NCBI RefSeq assembly: GCF_051014445.1
Contig: NW_027488385.1
Span: 1,364,001-1,428,000 of the forward strand
Direction: 5' to 3'
Source of the DNA: Colletes latitarsis
Lineage: Eukaryota; Arthropoda; Insecta; Hymenoptera; Colletidae
Length of the DNA stretch: 64,000 nucleotides
Positions within the stretch are counted from its first letter, which is position 1; each line of letters begins with the position of its first letter. The translations under genes and the position numbers were made by a program. Positions 52,441 to 64,000 of the stretch are shown here, one piece after another. Under the pieces are notes generated by a model. It was not told the DNA's origin. It was given only the letters and a program-made list of their open reading frames with translations, and ran no database searches.

Positions 52441-54240
52441 ACATGCGCTGTCCTCTAAAATATTGATGGAAACCAGGTTTAATTGACTGTTTCAGTGTTG
52501 TACTTCATTACTACGTGATGCAATCCAGATAAAGCCCAGGATCTAGCCATCAAGTATGAGAAATATGCGAAAGAATGAGCCTGATGAGAGCAAATCGCAG
52601 ACCTAACCTAGACCGAACATGAATTATTCTCTAAAATATTGATCGAAACCAGGTTAAATTGACTGTTTCAGTGTGGTACCACATTACTACGTGATCCAAT
52701 CCAGAAATAGCCCAGGATCCAGCCATGAAGTATGAGAAATATGCGAAAGTATGAGCCTGATGAGGGCATATCCTAGACCTAACCCAGACCTAACATGCGT
52801 TATCCTCTAAAATATTTATCAAGACCAGGTTTAATTGATTGTTTCAGTGCGGTACCACATTACTACGTGATCCACACCAGAAAAAACCCAAGACCCGTTC
52901 AACAAGTATGTGAAAAACGCGAAAGTATGAGCCTGATGAGGGCAAATCCCAGACCTATCCCAGACATAACTTGCGTTATCCCCTAAAATATTGATCGAAA
53001 CCAGGTTGAATTGACTGTTTTAGTGTGGTACCACATTACTACGTGATCCAAAGCAGAAAAAACCCTGGATTAGGTCAACATGTATGTTAAAACTGCGAAA
53101 GTATGACCCTGATGAGTCCAAATCCCAGGCCTAACCTAGACATAACTTTCGTTATCCTCTAAAATATTGATCGAAACCAGGTTTAGTGGACTGTTTCAGT
53201 GTGGTACCACATTACTGCGCGATCCAATCCAGAAAAAACCCAGGATCTGTTCAACATGTATGGAAAAATGCGAAAGTATGTCCCGCATGAGGGCAAATCC
53301 CAGACCTATCCCAGACCTAACATGCGTTATCCTCAAAAATATTGATCGAAACCAGGTTTAATGGACTGTTTCAGCGTGGTACCACATTACTACGAGCTGC
53401 AATCCAGAAATAGCCCAGGATCTAGCCATGATGTATGAGAAAGATGCGAAAGTATGAGCATGATGTGGGCAAATTCTAGACCTGACCCAGACCTAACATG
53501 CGTTATCCTCTAAAATATTTATCAAGACCAGGTTTTATTGAATGTTTCAGTGTGGTACCTATTTACTACGTGATCAAAAGCAGAAAACACCCAGGATCCG
53601 TTCAACAAGTATGTGAAGAATGCGAAAGTATGAGTCTGATCAGTGAAAATCTCAGGCCTTACCTAGACCTAACTTGCGTTGTCCTCTAAAATATTGATGG
53701 AAACCAGGTTTTATTGACTGTTTCAGTGTGGTACTACATTACTACGTGATGCAATCCAGAAAAAGCCCATGATCTAGCCATCAAGTATGAGAAATATGCG
53801 AAAGAATGAGCCTGATGAGAGCAAATCCCAGACCTAACCTAGACCTAACATGCGTTATCCTCTAAAATATTGAGCGAAACCAGGTTTAATGGACAGTTTC
53901 AGTGTGGTACCACACTACTTCGTGATCCAAACCAGAAAAAACCCAGGATCCGTTCAACAAGTATGCGAAGAATGCGAAAGTATGAGTCTGATGAGTGAAA
54001 ATCCCAGGCCTAACCTAGACCTAACATGCGTTATCCTCTAAAATATTGATCGAAACCTGGTTTAATCGACTGTTTCAGTGTGGTACCACATTACTATGTG
54101 ATCCAAACCAGAAAATAACCCAGGATCTGTTCAACGAAAATGTGAAGTGTGCGAAAGTATGAGTCTGATGTGGTCAAATCCCAGACCTATCCCAGACCTA
54201 ACTTGCGTTATCCTCTAAAATATTGTTCGAAACCAGGTTT
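52441..54240 (+). repeat. Domain II ten-monomer unit U, copy 1
   Basis: Unit U (about 1.8 kb) recurs at 57,717-59,516 (+5,276, 30 monomers) and 61,584-63,383 (a further +3,867, 22 monomers). Hallmarks in order are GCGCTGTCCTC, GTGTTGTACTTCATTAC, GAACATGAATTATTC, CAAGACCCGTTCAAC, CATGTATGGAAAAATGCG, TACGAGCTGCAATCC, GGTACCTATTTACTACG and ATTGAGCGAAACC. Copy 1 reads CAACGAAAATGTGAAGTGTG near its end, as copy 3 does. Confidence 0.85.
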
Positions 54241-57001
54241 AATGGACTGTTTCAGTGTGGTACCACATTACTATGTGTTCCAAACCAGAAAAAACCCAGG
54301 ATCTGTTCAACGAGTATGTGAAGTGTGCGAAAGTATGAGTCTGATGAGGTTAAATCCCAGGCCTAACCGAGACCTAACATGCATTATCCTCTAAAATATT
54401 GATCGAATCCAGGTTTAATGGACTGTTTCAGTGTGGTACCACATTACTATGTGTTCCAAACCAGAAAAAACCCAGGATCTGTTCAACGAGTATGTGAAGT
54501 GTGCGAAAGTATGAGTCTGATGAGGTCAAATCCCAGGCCTAACCTAGACCTAACATGTGTTATCCTCAAAAATATTGATCGAAACCAGGTTTAACGGACT
54601 GTTTCAGTGTGGTACCACATTACTACGTTATCCAAACTACAAAAAACCCAGGATCTGTTCAACGAGTATGTGAAGTGTGCGAAAGTATGAGTCTGATGAG
54701 GTCAAATCCCAGGCCTAACCTAGACCTAACATGTGTTATCCTCTAAAATATTGATCGAAACCAGGGTTAATCGACTGTTTCAGTGAGGTACTACATTACT
54801 ACGTGATGCAATCCAGAAATAGCCCAGGATCTAGCCATGAAGTATTAGAAATATGCGAAAGTATGAGCCTGATGAGGGCAAATCCTAGACCTTACCCTGA
54901 CGTAACATGCGTTATCCTCTAAAATATTTATCAAGACCAGGTTTAATGGACTGTTTCAGTGTGGTACCACGTTACTATGTGTTCCAAACCAGAAAAAACC
55001 CAGGATCTGTTCAACGAGTATGTGAAGTGTGCGAAAGTATGAGTCTGATGAGGTCAAATCCCAGGCCTAACCTAGACCTAACTTGCGTTATCCTCTAAAA
55101 TATTGTTTGAAACCAGGGTTAATCGACTGTTTCAGTGTGGTACCACATTACTACGTGATCCAAACCAAAAAAAAACCCAGTATCTGTTCAACAAGTATGT
55201 GAAAAGCGCGAAAGTATGAGTCTGGTGAGTGAAAATCCCAGGCCTAACCTAGACCTAACATGCGTTATCCTGAAAAATATTGATCGAAACCAGGTTTAAT
55301 TGACTGTTTCAGCGTACCACTTTACTACGTGATCCAAAGCAGAAAAAACCCTCGATCAGGTCAACATGTATGTTAAAACTGCGAAAGTATGACCCTGATG
55401 AGGGCAAATCCCAGGCCTAACCTAGACCTAACATGCGTTATCCTCTAAAATATTGAGCGAAACCAGGTTTAATGGACAGTTTCAGTGTGGTACCACACTA
55501 CTTCGTGATCCAAACCAGAAAAAACCCAGGATCCGTTCAACAAGTATGCGAAGAATGCGAAAGTATGAGTCTGATGAGTGAAAATCCCAGGCCTAACCTA
55601 GACCTAACATGCGTTATCCTCTAAAATATTGATCGAAACCTGGTTTAATCGACTGTTTCAGTGTGGTACCACATTACTATGTGATCCAAACCAGAAAATA
55701 ACCCAGGATCTGTTCAACGAAAATGTGAAGTGTGCGAAAGTATGAGTCTGATGTGGTCAAATCCCAGACCTATCCCAGACCTAACTTGCGTTATCCTCTA
55801 AAATATTGTTCGAAACCAGGTTTAATGGACTGTTTCAGTGTGGTACCACATTACTATGTGTTCCAAACCAGAAAAAACCCAGGATCTGTTCAACGAGTAT
55901 GTGAAGTGTGCGAAAGTATGAGTCTGATGAGGTTAAATCCCAGGCCTAACCGAGACCTAACATGCATTATCCTCTAAAATATTGATCGAATCCAGGTTTA
56001 ATGGACTGTTTCAGTGTGGTACCACATTACTATGTGTTCCAAACCAGAAAAAACCCAGGATCTGTTCAACGAGTATGTGAAGTGTGCGAAAGTATGAGTC
56101 TGATGAGGTCAAATCCCAGGCCTAACCTAGACCTAACATGTGTTATCCTCAAAAATATTGATCGAAACCAGGTTTAACGGACTGTTTCAGTGTGGTACCA
56201 CATTACTACGTTATCCAAACTACAAAAAACCCAGGATCTGTTCAACGAGTATGTGAAGTGTGCGAAAGTATGAGTCTGATGAGGTCAAATCCCAGGCCTA
56301 ACCTAGACCTAACATGTGTTATCCTCTAAAATATTGATCGAAACCAGGGTTAATCGACTGTTTCAGTGAGGTACTACATTACTACGTGATGCAATCCAGA
56401 AATAGCCCAGGATCTAGCCATGAAGTATTAGAAATATGCGAAAGTATGAGCCTGATGAGGGCAAATCCTAGACCTTACCCTGACGTAACATGCGTTATCC
56501 TCTAAAATATTTATCAAGACCAGGTTTAATGGACTGTTTCAGTGTGGTACCACGTTACTATGTGTTCCAAACCAGAAAAAACCCAGGATCTGTTCAACGA
56601 GTATGTGAAGTGTGCGAAAGTATGAGTCTGATGAGGTCAAATCCCAGGCCTAACCTAGACCTAACTTGCGTTATCCTCTAAAATATTGTTTGAAACCAGG
56701 GTTAATCGACTGTTTCAGTGTGGTACCACATTACTACGTGATCCAAACCAAAAAAAAACCCAGTATCTGTTCAACAAGTATGTGAAAAGCGCGAAAGTAT
56801 GAGTCTGGTGAGTGAAAATCCCAGGCCTAACCTAGACCTAACATGCGTTATCCTGAAAAATATTGATCGAAACCAGGTTTAATTGACTGTTTCAGCGTAC
56901 CACTTTACTACGTGATCCAAAGCAGAAAAAACCCTCGATCAGGTCAACATGTATGTTAAAACTGCGAAAGTATGACCCTGATGAGGGCAAATCCCAGGCC
57001 T
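53835..57001 (+). repeat. Nine-monomer tandem duplication
   Basis: About 53,835-55,418 and 55,419-57,001 are two adjacent copies at an offset of 1,583 bp. I found no differences between them in the parts I compared, including the ATTGAGCGAAACC, CAACGAAAATGTG, CATGCATTATCC and CAGCGTACCAC markers. The first copy overlaps the end of unit U copy 1. The junction lies in CCTAACATGCGTTATCCTC near 55,430, after which copy 1 leads back to the ATTGAGCG monomer while copy 2 continues to TTATCCTTAAAAATATTG. Confidence 0.88.
55311..55320 (+). other. Shortened core lacking the GGTACC palindrome (example)
   Basis: The core reads TTTCAGCGTACCAC instead of TTTCAGTGTGGTACCAC, a loss of 3 bp that removes GGTACC and the dyad. 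The same allele occurs near 56,894, 57,597, 60,764 and 61,464. It is confined to domain II and linked to CCTGAAAAATATTG before it and GATCCAAAGCAG after it, so it is a single amplified lineage. Confidence 0.8.
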
Positions 57002-57716
57002 AACCTAGACCTAACATGCGTTATCCTTAAAAATATTGATCGAAACCAGGTTTAATCAACAGTTTCAGTGTGGTACCACATTACTACGTGATCCAAACCA
57101 GAAAAAAACCCAGTAGCTGTTCAACAAGTACGTAAAGAATGCGAAATTATGTGTCTGATGAGGGCAAATCCCAGGCCTATCCTAGACCTAATATGCATTA
57201 TCCTCTATGATAGTGATCGAAACCATGTTTAATCGACTGTTTCAGTGTGGTACCACACTACTACATGATCCAAACCGGAACAAAACCCAGGATCTGTTCA
57301 ACAAGTATGCGAAGTATGCGAAAATATGAGTCTGATGAGGGCAAATCCCAGGCCTAACCCAGACCTAACTGGCGTTGTCCTCTAAAATATTGACGGAAAC
57401 CAGGTTTAATTGAATGTTTCAGTGTGGTACCACATTACTACGTGATCCAAACCAGTAAAAACCCAGGATCCGTTCAACGAGTATGTGAAGAATGCGAAAG
57501 TATGAGTCTGGTGAGTGAAAATCCCAGGCCTAACCTAGACCTAACATGCGTTATCCTGAAAAATATTGATCGAAACCAGGTTTAATTGACTGTTTCAGCG
57601 TACCACCTTACTACGTGATCCAAAGCAGAAAAAACCCTCGATCAGGTCAACATGTATGTTAAAACTGCGAAAGTATGACCCTGATGAGGGCAAATCCCAG
57701 GCCTAACCTAGACCTA
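57002..57716 (+). repeat. Domain II segment with two-monomer insertion
   Basis: The left part matches 52,075-52,440. From about 57,367 to 57,716 there are two extra monomers (GGCGTTGTCCTC, AAAATATTGACGG, AACCAGTAAAAACCC, then a CAGCGTACCACC core) that are absent between the corresponding flanks at 52,440/52,441. The third copy, near 61,236-61,583, has them as well. Confidence 0.82.
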
Positions 57717-59516
57717 ACATGCGCTGTCCTCTAAAATATTGATGGAAACCAGGTTTAATTGACTGTTTCAGTGTTGTACTTCATTACTACGTGATGCAAT
57801 CCAGATAAAGCCCAGGATCTAGCCATCAAGTATGAGAAATATGCGAAAGAATGAGCCTGATGAGAGCAAATCGCAGACCTAACCTAGACCGAACATGAAT
57901 TATTCTCTAAAATATTGATCGAAACCAGGTTAAATTGACTGTTTCAGTGTGGTACCACATTACTACGTGATCCAATCCAGAAATAGCCCAGGATCCAGCC
58001 ATGAAGTATGAGAAATATGCGAAAGTATGAGCCTGATGAGGGCATATCCTAGACCTAACCCAGACCTAACATGCGTTATCCTCTAAAATATTTATCAAGA
58101 CCAGGTTTAATTGATTGTTTCAGTGCGGTACCACATTACTACGTGATCCACACCAGAAAAAACCCAAGACCCGTTCAACAAGTATGTGAAAAACGCGAAA
58201 GTATGAGCCTGATGAGGGCAAATCCCAGACCTATCCCAGACATAACTTGCGTTATCCCCTAAAATATTGATCGAAACCAGGTTGAATTGACTGTTTTAGT
58301 GTGGTACCACATTGCTACGTGATCCAAAGCAGAAAAAACCCTGGATTAGGTCAACATGTATGTTAAAACTGCGAAAGTATGACCCTGATGAGTCCAAATC
58401 CCAGGCCTAACCTAGACATAACTTTCGTTATCCTCTAAAATATTGATCGAAACCAGGTTTAGTGGACTGTTTCAGTGTGGTACCACATTACTGCGCGATC
58501 CAATCCAGAAAAAACCCAGGATCTGTTCAACATGTATGGAAAAATGCGAAAGTATGTCCCGCATGAGGGCAAATCCCAGACCTATCCCAGACCTAACATG
58601 CGTTATCCTCAAAAATATTGATCGAAACCAGGTTTAATGGACTGTTTCAGCGTGGTACCACATTACTACGAGCTGCAATCCAGAAATAGCCCAGGATCTA
58701 GCCATGATGTATGAGAAAGATGCGAAAGTATGAGCATGATGTGGGCAAATTCTAGACCTGACCCAGACCTAACATGCGTTATCCTCTAAAATATTTATCA
58801 AGACCAGGTTTTATTGAATGTTTCAGTGTGGTACCTATTTACTACGTGATCAAAAGCAGAAAACACCCAGGATCCGTTCAACAAGTATGTGAAGAATGCG
58901 AAAGTATGAGTCTGATCAGTGAAAATCTCAGGCCTTACCTAGACCTAACTTGCGTTGTCCTCTAAAATATTGATGGAAACCAGGTTTTATTGACTGTTTC
59001 AGTGTGGTACTACATTACTACGTGATGCAATCCAGAAAAAGCCCATGATCTAGCCATCAAGTATGAGAAATATGCGAAAGAATGAGCCTGATGAGAGCAA
59101 ATCCCAGACCTAACCTAGACCTAACATGCGTTATCCTCTAAAATATTGAGCGAAACCAGGTTTAATGGACAGTTTCAGTGTGGTACCACACTACTTCGTG
59201 ATCCAAACCAGAAAAAACCCAGGATCCGTTCAACAAGTATGCGAAGAATGCGAAAGTATGAGTCTGATGAGTGAAAATCCCAGGCCTAACCTAGACCTAA
59301 CATGCGTTATCCTCTAAAATATTGATCGAAACCTGGTTTAATCGACTGTTTCAGTGTGGTACCACATTACTATGTGATCCAAACCAGAAAATAACCCAGG
59401 ATCTGTTCAACGAGTATGTGAAGTGTGCGAAAGTATGAGTCTGATGTGGTCAAATCCCAGACCTATCCCAGACCTAACTTGCGTTATCCTCTAAAATATT
59501 GTTCGAAACCAGGTTT
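57717..59516 (+). repeat. Domain II ten-monomer unit U, copy 2
   Basis: This copy is close to copies 1 and 3 and reads ACATTGCTACGTG near 58,310 where they read ACATTACTACGTG. It has CAACGAGTATGTG near 59,410 where they read CAACGAAAATGTG. Confidence 0.85.
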
Positions 59517-60660
59517 AATCGACTGTTTCAGTGTGGTACCACATTACTACGTGAACCAAACCAGAAAAAACCCAGGATCCGCTCAACTAGTATGCGAAGA
59601 ATGCGAAAGTATGATCCTGACGAGGGCAAATCCCAGACCTAACCTAGACCTAACATGCGTTATCCTCAAAAATATTGATCGAAACCTGGTTTAATCGACT
59701 GTTTCAGTGTGGTACCACATTACTATGTGATCCAAACCAGAAAATAACCCAGGATCTGTTCAACGAGTATGTGAAGTGTGCGAAAGTATGAGTCTGATGA
59801 GGTCAAATCCCAGGCCTAACCTAGACCTAACATGTGTTATCCTCTAAAATATTGATCGAAACCAGGGTTAATCGACTGTTTCAGTGAGGTACTACATTAC
59901 TACGTGATGCAATCCAGAAAAAGCCCAGGATCTAGCCATGAAGTATTAGAAATATGCGAAAGTATGAGCCTGATGAGGGCAAATCCTAGACCTTACCCTG
60001 ACGTAACATGCGTTATCCTCTAAAATATTTATCAAGACCAGGTTTAATGGACTGTTTCAGTGTGGTACCACATTACTATGTGTTCCAAACCAGAAAAAAC
60101 CCAGGATCTGTTCAACGAGTATGTGAAGTGTGCGAAAGTATGAGTCTGATGAGGTTAAATCCCAGGCCTAACCGAGACCTAACTTGCATTATCCTCTAAA
60201 ATATTGATCGAATCCAGGTTTAATGGACTGTTTCAGTGTGGTACCACATTACTATGTGTTCCAAACCAGAAAAAACCCAGGATCTGTTCAACGAGTATGT
60301 GAAGTGTGCGAAAGTATGAGTCTGATGAGGTCAAATCCCAGGCCTAACCTAGACCTAACATGTGTTATCCTCTAAAATATTGATCGAAACCAGGGTTAAT
60401 CGACTGTTTCAGTGAGGTACTACATTACTACGTGATGCAATCCAGAAATAGCCCAGGATCTAGCCATGAAGTATTAGAAATATGCGAAAGTATGAGCCTG
60501 ATGAGGGCAAATCCTAGACCTTACCCTGACGTAACATGCGTTATCCTCTAAAATATTTATCAAGACCAGGTTTAATGGACTGTTTCAGTGTGGTACCACA
60601 TTACTATGTGTTCCAAACCAGAAAAAACCCAGGATCTGTTCAACGAGTATGTGAAGTGTG
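59517..60660 (+). repeat. Domain II mosaic between U copies 2 and 3
   Basis: These monomers mix CAACTAGTATGCG (59,584; again at 63,980, offset 4,396 or 25 monomers), CTGACGAGGGC, CAACGAGTATGTGAAGTGTG, GTGAGGTACTACATTAC, AAGTATTAGAAATATGCG and ATATTTATCAAGACC types. They resemble parts of 54,240-55,100 in a different order. Confidence 0.75.
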
Positions 60661-61583
60661 CGAAAGTATGAGTCTGGTGAGTGAAAATCCCAGGCGTAAC
60701 CTAGACCTAACATGCGTTATCCTGAAAAATATTGATCGAAACCAGGTTTAATTGACTGTTTCAGCGTACCACTTTACTACGTGATCCAAAGCAGAAAAAA
60801 CCCTCGATCAGGTCAACATGTATGTTAAAACTGCGAAAGTATGACCCTGATGAGGGCAAATCCCAGGCCTAACCTAGACCTAACATGCGTTATCCTTAAA
60901 AATATTGATCGAAACCAGGTTTAATCAACAGTTTCAGTGTGGTACCACATTACTACGTGATCCAAACCAGAAAAAAACCCAGTAGCTGTTCAACAAGTAC
61001 GTAAAGAATGCGAAATTATGTGTCTGATGAGGGCAAATCCCAGGCCTATCCTAGACCTAATATGCGTTATCCTCTATGATAGTGATCGAAAACATGTTTA
61101 ATCGACTGTTTCAGTGTGGTACCACACTACTACATGATCCAAACCGGAACAAAACCCAGGATCTGTTCAACAAGTATGCGAAGTATGCGAAAATATGAGT
61201 CTGATGAGGGCAAATCCCAGGCCTAACCCAGACCTAACTGGCGTTGTCCTCTAAAATATTGACGGAAACCAGGTTTAATTGAATGTTTCAGTGTGGTACC
61301 ACATTACTACGTGATCCAAACCAGTAAAAACCGGATCCGTTCAACGAGTATGTGAAGAATGCGAAAGTATGAGTCTGGTGAGTGAAAATCCCAGGCCTAA
61401 CCTAGACCTAACATGCGTTATCCTGAAAAATATTGATCGAAACCAGGTTTAATTGACTGTTTCAGCGTACCACCTTACTACGTGATCCAAAGCAGAAAAA
61501 ACCCTCGATCAGGTCAACATGTATGTTAAAACTGCGAAAGTATGACCCTGATGAGGGCAAATCCCAGGCCTAACCTAGACCTA
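60661..61583 (+). repeat. Domain II left flank of U copy 3
   Basis: This segment matches 56,792-57,716 at +3,869, falling to +3,867 after a 2-bp deletion near 61,331 (GTAAAAACCGGATCC here, GTAAAAACCCAGGATCC in the earlier copy). It includes the two-monomer insertion and the CAGCGTACCAC cores. It also carries AGGCGTAACC near 60,691. Confidence 0.83.
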
Positions 61584-63383
61584 ACATGCGCTGTCCTCTA
61601 AAATATTGATGGAAACCAGGTTTAATTGACTGTTTCAGTGTTGTACTTCATTACTACGTGATGCAATCCAGATAAAGCCCAGGATCTAGCCATCAAGTAT
61701 GAGAAATATGCGAAAGAATGAGCCTGATGAGAGCAAATCGCAGACCTAACCTAGACCGAACATGAATTATTCTCTAAAATATTGATCGAAACCAGGTTAA
61801 ATTGACTGTTTCAGTGTGGTACCACATTACTACGTGATCCAATCCAGAAATAGCCCAGGATCCAGCCATGAAGTATGAGAAATATGCGAAAGTATGAGCC
61901 TGATGAGGGCATATCCTAGACCTAACCCAGACCTAACATGCGTTATCCTCTAAAATATTTATCAAGACCAGGTTTAATTGATTGTTTCAGTGCGGTACCA
62001 CATTACTACGTGATCCACACCAGAAAAAACCCAAGACCCGTTCAACAAGTATGTGAAAAACGCGAAAGTATGAGCCTGATGAGGGCAAATCCCAGACCTA
62101 TCCCAGACATAACTTGCGTTATCCCCTAAAATATTGATCGAAACCAGGTTGAATTGACTGTTTTAGTGTGGTACCACATTACTACGTGATCCAAAGCAGA
62201 AAAAACCCTGGATTAGGTCAACATGTATGTTAAAACTGCGAAAGTATGACCCTGATGAGTCCAAATCCCAGGCCTAACCTAGACATAACTTTCGTTATCC
62301 TCTAAAATATTGATCGAAACCAGGTTTAGTGGACTGTTTCAGTGTGGTACCACATTACTGCGCGATCCAATCCAGAAAAAACCCAGGATCTGTTCAACAT
62401 GTATGGAAAAATGCGAAAGTATGTCCCGCATGAGGGCAAATCCCAGACCTATCCCAGACCTAACATGCGTTATCCTCAAAAATATTGATCGAAACCAGGT
62501 TTAATGGACTGTTTCAGCGTGGTACCACATTACTACGAGCTGCAATCCAGAAATAGCCCAGGATCTAGCCATGATGTATGAGAAAGATGCGAAAGTATGA
62601 GCATGATGTGGGCAAATTCTAGACCTGACCCAGACCTAACATGCGTTATCCTCTAAAATATTTATCAAGACCAGGTTTTATTGAATGTTTCAGTGTGGTA
62701 CCTATTTACTACGTGATCAAAAGCAGAAAACACCCAGGATCCGTTCAACAAGTATGTGAAGAATGCGAAAGTATGAGTCTGATCAGTGAAAATCTCAGGC
62801 CTTACCTAGACCTAACTTGCGTTGTCCTCTAAAATATTGATGGAAACCAGGTTTTATTGACTGTTTCAGTGTGGTACTACATTACTACGTGATGCAATCC
62901 AGAAAAAGCCCATGATCTAGCCATCAAGTATGAGAAATATGCGAAAGAATGAGCCTGATGAGAGCAAATCCCAGACCTAACCTAGACCTAACATGCGTTA
63001 TCCTCTAAAATATTGAGCGAAACCAGGTTTAATGGACAGTTTCAGTGTGGTACCACACTACTTCGTGATCCAAACCAGAAAAAACCCAGGATCCGTTCAA
63101 CAAGTATGCGAAGAATGCGAAAGTATGAGTCTGATGAGTGAAAATCCCAGGCCTAACCTAGACCTAACATGCGTTATCCTCTAAAATATTGATCGAAACC
63201 TGGTTTAATCGACTGTTTCAGTGTGGTACCACATTACTATGTGATCCAAACCAGAAAATAACCCAGGATCTGTTCAACGAAAATGTGAAGTGTGCGAAAG
63301 TATGAGTCTGATGTGGTCAAATCCCAGACCTATCCCAGACCTAACTTGCGTTATCCTCTAAAATATTGTTCGAAACCAGGTTT
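61584..63383 (+). repeat. Domain II ten-monomer unit U, copy 3
   Basis: This copy matches copy 2 at +3,867 and copy 1 at +9,143 throughout. The match to copy 2 goes on past its right end, to about 63,457, where copy 2 has CAACTAGTATGCG and this one CAACAAGTATGCG. Confidence 0.85.
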
Positions 63384-64000
63384 AATCGACTGTTTCAGTG
63401 TGGTACCACATTACTACGTGAACCAAACCAGAAAAAACCCAGGATCCGCTCAACAAGTATGCGAAGAATGCGAAAGTATGAGTCTGATGAGTGAAAATCC
63501 CAGACCTAACCTAGACCTAACATGCGTTATCCTCTAAAATATTGATCCAAACCAGGTTTAATGGACTGTTTCAGTGTGGTACCACACCACTACGTGATCC
63601 AAACCAGAAAGAACCCAGGATCTGTTCAACAAGTATGTGAAAAATGCGAAAGTATGATCCTGACGAGGGCAAATCCTAGACCTAACCCAGACCTAACATG
63701 CGTTATCCTCAAAAATATTGATCGAAACCTGGTTTAATCGACTGTTTCAGTGTGGTACCACATTACTATGTGATCCAAACCAGAAAATAACCCAGGATCT
63801 GTTCAACGAGTATGTGAAGTGTGCGAAAGTATGAGTCTGATGTGGTCAAATCCCAGACCTATCCCAGACCTAACTTGCGTTATCCTCTAAAATATTGTTC
63901 GAAACCAGGTTTAATCGACTGTTTCAGTGTGGTACCACATTACTACGTGAACCAAACCAGAAAAAACCCAGGATCCGCTCAACTAGTATGCGAAGAATGC
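63384..64000 (+). repeat. Domain II right end, array continues beyond window
   Basis: About 63,530-63,720 resembles 51,210-51,410 (TTGATCCAAACCAGG, GATCCTGACGAGGGC). From about 63,730 the sequence matches 59,330-59,605 at +4,396 (25 monomers), including CAACTAGTATGCG. There is no sign of the array ending. Confidence 0.8.

Larger units (their letters stand above)
1..64000 (+). repeat. Continuous ~176-bp satellite DNA array
   Basis: The entire window is a head-to-tail tandem array. The landmark GACTGTTTCAG starts at 102, 277, 453 and 629 near the left end and at 63,917 near the right end, giving about 363 steps of 175.8 bp. All monomers point the same way and I found no inverted block, transposon, microsatellite expansion or single-copy spacer. 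The base composition is even and moderately AT-rich. Monomers show many recurring substitutions but few indels, so the length is held close to 174-177 bp. Nucleosome-sized units of this kind are typical of centromeric satellites in plants and animals; assigning this array to a centromere is inference. I do not recognise the family. Confidence 0.97.

Noticed and set aside
2698..63537. Recurrent open reading frames of about 61-89 codons on the + strand, many encoding similar cysteine-containing peptides beginning MSYPL, MSHPL or MRYPL
   Set aside because: They are one open frame of the satellite monomer. At 176 bp the frame shifts with each monomer, and a stop falls at CTCTAA or shortly after. 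Most monomers have earlier stops, and there is no sign of codon-level constraint, a promoter or a ribosome-binding context. They are not annotated as genes.
1..64000. CENP-B box
   Set aside because: I looked for the NTTCGNNNNANNCGGGN core on both strands in the monomer variants. TTCGAAACC and TTCGAGACC occur, but the required downstream A and CGGG do not. No match was seen by eye; a pattern search would settle it.
1..64000. CRISPR array
   Set aside because: There is no alternation of short identical repeats and unrelated spacers. The repeated unit is the full 176 bp, with every part related between monomers.
1..64000. Bacterial, phage or organellar origin
   Set aside because: No genes, promoters or terminators are present, and 64 kb of 176-bp tandem repeat with higher-order structure is characteristic of eukaryotic satellite DNA.

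Overview
The whole 64 kb window is one uninterrupted, head-to-tail satellite DNA array on a single strand polarity. The repeat unit is about 176 bp. Spacings between matching landmarks are whole multiples of 175.7-176 bp, which gives about 364 monomers. I see no protein-coding gene, tRNA, rRNA, transposon insertion, inversion or unique sequence. This points to a eukaryotic, probably centromeric or heterochromatic, satellite from a long-read assembly. The nucleosome-sized monomer fits many plant and animal centromeric satellites. I do not recognise this family and will not name a taxon.

Monomer layout, numbered from the conserved GACTGTTTCAG: a dyad-rich core containing a GGTACC palindrome (positions 1-23), GTGATCCAAACCAG (31-44), a variable A-rich/CCCAGG stretch, a switchable block (GTTCAACAAG or AGCCATCAAG, about 61-70), ATGCGAAAGTATG (81-93), GGGCAAATCC (104-113), a pyrimidine-rich CCTAACCTAGACCTAAC stretch, GCGTTATCCTCTAAAATATT (138-155), and AAACCAGGTTTAAT leading into the next monomer.

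There are two sequence domains. Domain I (1 to about 50,590) contains a 31-monomer-offset duplication (1-2,090 and 5,453-7,545). It then holds very large higher-order units: copies A (10,702-19,661) and B (19,662-28,621) are 8,960 bp (51 monomers) apart, and copy C is 10,365 bp (59 monomers) from B. After C come two shortened, rearranged derivatives, D (from 40,392) and E (45,809-50,380). A seven-monomer module of about 1.17 kb recurs seven times in domain I, the last two copies sharing an exact three-monomer deletion. Domain II (about 50,590-64,000) uses a different monomer set with its own nested duplications of 9, 22 and 30 monomers.

Nothing here works as genes do. The biology readable from the window is array evolution by unequal exchange and short conversion tracts in units of whole monomers, plus a dyad cluster kept in almost every monomer. 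Short open reading frames of about 60-90 codons recur, but they are by-products of the repeat and were rejected as genes. All comparisons were made by eye, so copy boundaries are good to roughly a few tens of bases unless stated otherwise.
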